Source of the DNA: an uncultured Clostridium sp.
Lineage (GTDB): Bacteria; Bacillota; Clostridia; TANB77; CAG-508
Assembly: GCA_947568605.1 (NCBI GenBank)
Contig: CANOPV010000037.1
Location: 1 to 7,667, forward strand
Direction of reading: 5' to 3'
Length of the DNA stretch: 7,667 nt
Shown here: in pieces, positions 5,740 through 7,667 of the stretch
How positions within the stretch are numbered: position 1 is the first letter of the stretch
Layout of the letters: the number at the start of each line of letters is the position of its first letter
Position numbers and translations under genes: made by a program
Notes under the pieces: model-generated
Seen by the model: the letters and a program-made list of their open reading frames with translations, nothing else
Told to the model about the DNA's origin: nothing
Database searches by the model: none

Positions 5740-6390
5740 ATGAAAAATATAAATAGTGAAAAAGGTTCATTAACATTATTTGTAACAATTGCAATGTTAT
5801 TTTTTATGATGTTTTTACTAGCACTATATGTTTCAACCACAAACCAACAAAAAACACAATTAGCAATAACAGCAAGAATAAAAGAAATATATGAAAAAGA
5901 TATAAATAATGTAGAAGAAATATATAATAATTTTATAGGAACAGACGAAAATATACCGATATATACTGCTGAGCAATTAAAAAAAGTAGGTTCAGGAGAA
6001 AGTATATATATAGAAGAAGTGAAAAAATATTATACATTTAATTTAGATTCAAACTATATTTTAAAAAATAATATAGAATTAAATAAGGGAAAATATAGTA
6101 TTTTAAATGACGGAACAATAAATTTTAATTCAGATGCAGAACAATGGATACCAATAGGAACAGCATCAAAACAATTTACAGGAAAATTTGATGCAAATGG
6201 ATATAAAATAGAAGGAATATATATAAATTCAAATTCTTCTAATCAAGGTTTATTTGGATATAATCAAGGAACAATACAAAATGTTGTACTTAGTAATAGT
6301 TATATAAAAGTAAATAGTACATTAGATGGAATATTTGTATATAATTTAGGAACAGTAAAAAATTGTATAAATACAATTTTTAAGGAATAA
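5740..6390 (+). CDS. Pilin-like N-terminus fused to a short GLUG-type region; surface or pseudopilus protein
   Basis: The 216-residue product starts with a short basic leader (MKNINSEKGS) and one hydrophobic helix (12-31), like TadE/TadG or type IV pilin N-termini. The Glu usually at +5 of mature pilins is absent, so cleavage by a prepilin peptidase is uncertain. A coiled stretch (35-65) leads to a region typical of GLUG-repeat adhesins: YTAEQLKKV (75-83), WIPIGTASKQFTGKFDANGY (136-155), YKIEGIYIN, and one good GLUG unit NQGLFGYNQGTIQNVVLSNS (168-187). A second unit (196-210, DGIFVYNLGTVKNCI) is incomplete and the protein ends six residues later. Relatives with such repeats are usually much longer, so this copy may be truncated. 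It is probably exported and membrane-anchored, facing outward. The specific role (adhesion or pilus accessory) is inferred. Confidence 0.8.
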   Translation: MKNINSEKGSLTLFVTIAMLFFMMFLLALYVSTTNQQKTQLAITARIKEIYEKDINNVEEIYNNFIGTDENIPIYTAEQLKKVGSGESIYIEEVKKYYTFNLDSNYILKNNIELNKGKYSILNDGTINFNSDAEQWIPIGTASKQFTGKFDANGYKIEGIYINSNSSNQGLFGYNQGTIQNVVLSNSYIKVNSTLDGIFVYNLGTVKNCINTIFKE

Positions 6391-6408
6391 AAATTTTAAT
6401 AAAAAGTA

Positions 6409-6437
6409 TTGACAAATTGTTATATATAGTGTATAAA
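6409..6437 (+). promoter_or_regulatory. Consensus promoter inside a palindrome, ahead of the toxin-antitoxin genes
   Basis: A perfect TTGACA (6409-6414) and TATAAA (6432-6437) are 17 nt apart. The spacer is the left arm of the 17-bp palindrome and the -10 box lies in its loop. Antitoxins of this kind often repress their own operon by binding palindromes over the promoter, so autoregulation is a reasonable inference. The leader to the antitoxin start would be about 110 nt. Confidence 0.7.
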
Positions 6438-6457
6438 CTATATATAACAATTTTTTT
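6414..6457 (+). terminator. 17-bp palindrome with T run: terminator of the GLUG gene and/or operator
   Basis: AAATTGTTATATATAGT (6414-6430) pairs perfectly with 6437-6453 around the 6-nt loop GTATAA, and the Ts run on to 6457. As RNA from the upstream gene this is a good intrinsic terminator, although it has few G-C pairs. As DNA it covers the spacer, -10 box and start region of the next promoter and is a candidate operator. Confidence 0.7.
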
Positions 6458-6553
6458 CTAACTTTTCTAAATAAAATCTATATATATTTTTATCTTAAAA
6501 ATATAATCAAAGAAAAACTACATATAATAACTAAAAATTAAAAGGAGGACTTT

Positions 6554-6742
6554 ATGAAAACAATAGAAAATGCAATAAGAAAAATTGAAAATGATATTGA
6601 CATAGAAGATTTAGAATTTCCACCTGAGGTTTATGAAAAAATTGAAAGAGGAATAAAAGATATTGAAGAGGGGAGATATATGTCAATTGAAAAATTTATG
6701 GAAAAAATGGAGGCGAAATATCACATAAATGAACAAATATAA
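6554..6742 (+). CDS. Putative antitoxin of a RelE/ParE-type toxin-antitoxin system
   Basis: A 62-residue acidic, helical protein with a C-terminal segment EEGRYMSIEKFMEKMEAKY (38-56). This style is common in small antitoxins encoded directly before RelE/ParE toxins, where such a helix wraps the toxin. The PPEVYEKIERGI segment (23-34) is also helix-prone. No clear ribbon-helix-helix or HTH DNA-binding motif can be defined by eye, so repression of its promoter is inferred. A very strong ribosome binding site (AAAGGAGG, 6541-6548) is 5 nt from the start, as expected for an antitoxin made in excess. The stop overlaps the toxin start (ATG 6729) by 14 nt. The identity rests largely on the neighbour; the family name is not certain. 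Confidence 0.75.
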   Translation: MKTIENAIRKIENDIDIEDLEFPPEVYEKIERGIKDIEEGRYMSIEKFMEKMEAKYHINEQI

Positions 6743-7035
6743 AATTATTATAGTGGATTCTTTCGATGAAGAATTAGATGAAATTTATTTTTTATATCTT
6801 ATATTTTCTCAAAGAACCCAATATTGCAAAAAAAATATATAATAAAATTATTAATAGAGTATTATTACTTGAACAATTTCCAGAGGGTTACCCTAAATTG
6901 CATTATAATATTCCAAATCTTCGAAAACTTTTGGTTAATAATTATATTATTATATACAGAATTGATAATCAAATTAAGCAAGTTCAAATAGTACATATAT
7001 TTCATTCTAAACAAAATTATCTAAATAAAGTTTAA
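6729..7035 (+). pseudogene. RelE/ParE-family toxin gene with a one-base frameshift
   Basis: The N-terminal part reads from ATG 6729 (MNKYKIIIVDSFDEELDEIYF, split here as 1-10 and 11-21) in one frame. The remainder reads in the +1 frame: YILYFLKEPNIAKKIYNKII, then LLEQFPEGYPKL, LRKLLVNNYIIIYRID and VQIVHIFHSKQNY. Removing a single T from the T6 run at 6788-6793 joins the two into a 101-residue protein of normal family length. Members are small mRNA interferases (RelE) or gyrase poisons (ParE); which activity applies cannot be told. Uncorrected, the first frame stops at 6840-6842, and an internal ATG at 6778 could give only an 85-residue form lacking the first strand and helix. Inactivation, a sequencing error in the homopolymer and slippage are all possible. 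GGAGG at 6709-6713 is 15 nt upstream, and translation is probably coupled to the antitoxin. Confidence 0.75.
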
Positions 7036-7125
7036 TAAATCTAAAAAAATTGAAATCTTATTTAAACCAAAAAAATTGTAAAAATATAAAATTAAAATTA
7101 TTTACTATACTTTTTTACATTTATG

Positions 7126-7134
7126 TGATATATT
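7126..7134 (+). promoter_or_regulatory. Possible extended -10 promoter for recD2
   Basis: TGA followed by TATATT (7129-7134) forms an extended -10 element 19 nt before the start codon. No good -35 box is present at the right distance, so this is a weak call. The rest of the gap after the toxin gene (7036-7125) is AT-rich and shows nothing. Confidence 0.35.
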
Positions 7135-7153
7135 AGTAAAAAAAGGAGAAAAA

Positions 7154-7667
7154 ATGATTTTAGAAGGACAAATAGAAGATATAATTTATCAAAACGAAAT
7201 AAATAGTTATACAATAGCAGTACTAGAATGTGAAAACGAAATACATACCATAGTTGGATACTTACCATTTATAAATTCAGGAGACACAATAAAAGCAGAG
7301 GGAAAATTTGTTACACATCAAGAATATGGTAGACAATTTAAAGTAGAAACATTTGAAAAATTAATGCCTAAAACATTAGACGCACTAGAAAAATATCTAG
7401 CAAATGGAAATATAAAAGGAGTAGGACAAACCACCGCAAAAAGAATAGTAGACACATTCAAAGATGAAACAATAGCAATATTAAAAACAGAACCAAAAAA
7501 ATTAGCACAAATAAAAGGAATAACAGACAAAAAAGCAATAGAAATATCAAATAGTTTTAATGAAAATTGGGAAGTATGGCAAATTGTAGGATTTTTAGAA
7601 AGATTTGGAATAGGTGCAAACAATGCCAAAAGAATATATAAAGAACTAGGAAACAATGCAATAGAAG
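7154..7667 (+). CDS. recD2: RecD2 (RecD/TraA-type) helicase, N-terminal part
   Basis: The gene is cut by the right edge after 171 codons. ATG 7154 follows AAAGGAG (7142-7148) at 5 nt spacing. The first ~70 residues form the N-terminal OB-like barrel (MILEGQIEDIIYQNEINSYT, then VGYLPFINSGDTIKAEGKF, then YGRQFKVETFEKLMP). Helix-hairpin-helix units follow: NIKGVGQTTAKRIVDTF (86-102), IKGITDKKAIEISNSF (120-135) and FGIGANNAKRIYKELG (151-166). This order is diagnostic for RecD2, the 5'-3' superfamily 1 DNA helicase of Firmicutes and Deinococcus that works outside RecBCD in DNA repair and replication fork maintenance. The helicase motor lies beyond the window, so catalytic motifs cannot be checked. 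Base and codon use match spoIIIAH, so this is probably the chromosomal core flank of the accessory region. Confidence 0.93.
   Translation, partial: MILEGQIEDIIYQNEINSYTIAVLECENEIHTIVGYLPFINSGDTIKAEGKFVTHQEYGRQFKVETFEKLMPKTLDALEKYLANGNIKGVGQTTAKRIVDTFKDETIAILKTEPKKLAQIKGITDKKAIEISNSFNENWEVWQIVGFLERFGIGANNAKRIYKELGNNAIE

Noticed and set aside
6788..6794. Classical -1 frameshift heptamer T TTT TTA in the toxin gene
   Set aside because: The heptamer is in register, but a -1 shift leads to the wrong frame; the toxin's second part needs a net +1 shift, so this signal cannot restore it.
7318..7656. 112-codon minus-strand frame at the right end
   Set aside because: It is antisense to recD2, which is clearly the real gene; the Ser/Phe/Leu-rich composition is typical of a shadow frame.

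Overview
The window is very AT-rich (roughly a quarter G+C, judged by eye). All convincing genes are on the + strand, with strong GGAGG-type ribosome binding sites. The SpoIIIAH-type sporulation gene at the left edge, the RecD2-type helicase at the right edge and the codon use (AGA, ATA, GAA, AAA) point to a low-GC, endospore-lineage Firmicute, most likely a gut-type Clostridia. This is inferred from gene content; no database was consulted.

Layout. (1) 1-1756: the 3' part of spoIIIAH, then a promoter and an unrecognised 394-residue protein. (2) 1757-2111: a junction zone. It holds what looks like the decayed tail of a tyrosine integrase, an inverted repeat, a promoter, an intact tRNA-Leu(UAG) with encoded CCA, a hairpin and an intrinsic terminator. 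(3) 2184-4867: a two-gene operon, overlapping by 14 nt, of a DNA methyltransferase and a protein with a plausible PD-(D/E)XK nuclease core. It is best read as a restriction-modification system. (4) 4868-5182: a gene-free stretch with a short GC-richer patch. This patch repeats, in inverted orientation, 11 bp spanning the CCA end and 3' flank of the tRNA. (5) 5121-5557: a self-contained cassette of promoter, 98-residue unknown protein of visibly higher GC, and 16-bp terminator hairpin. (6) 5688-6390: promoter plus a pilin-like secreted or anchored protein with a short GLUG-type region. (7) 6409-7035: a consensus promoter built into a 17-bp palindrome, then an antitoxin/RelE-ParE-type toxin pair whose toxin frame is broken by one extra T in a T6 run. 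(8) 7126-7667: the start of recD2, cut by the window end.

The core flanks (spoIIIAH, recD2) enclose a run of accessory cargo beside a tRNA gene: restriction-modification, an orphan cassette, a surface protein and a toxin-antitoxin pair. That is the pattern of a recombination-prone genomic island. The most useful leads are the restriction-modification pair with its atypical DFPY methyltransferase motif, the inverted tRNA-flank repeat around it, the promoter-in-palindrome ahead of the toxin-antitoxin genes, and the frameshifted toxin.
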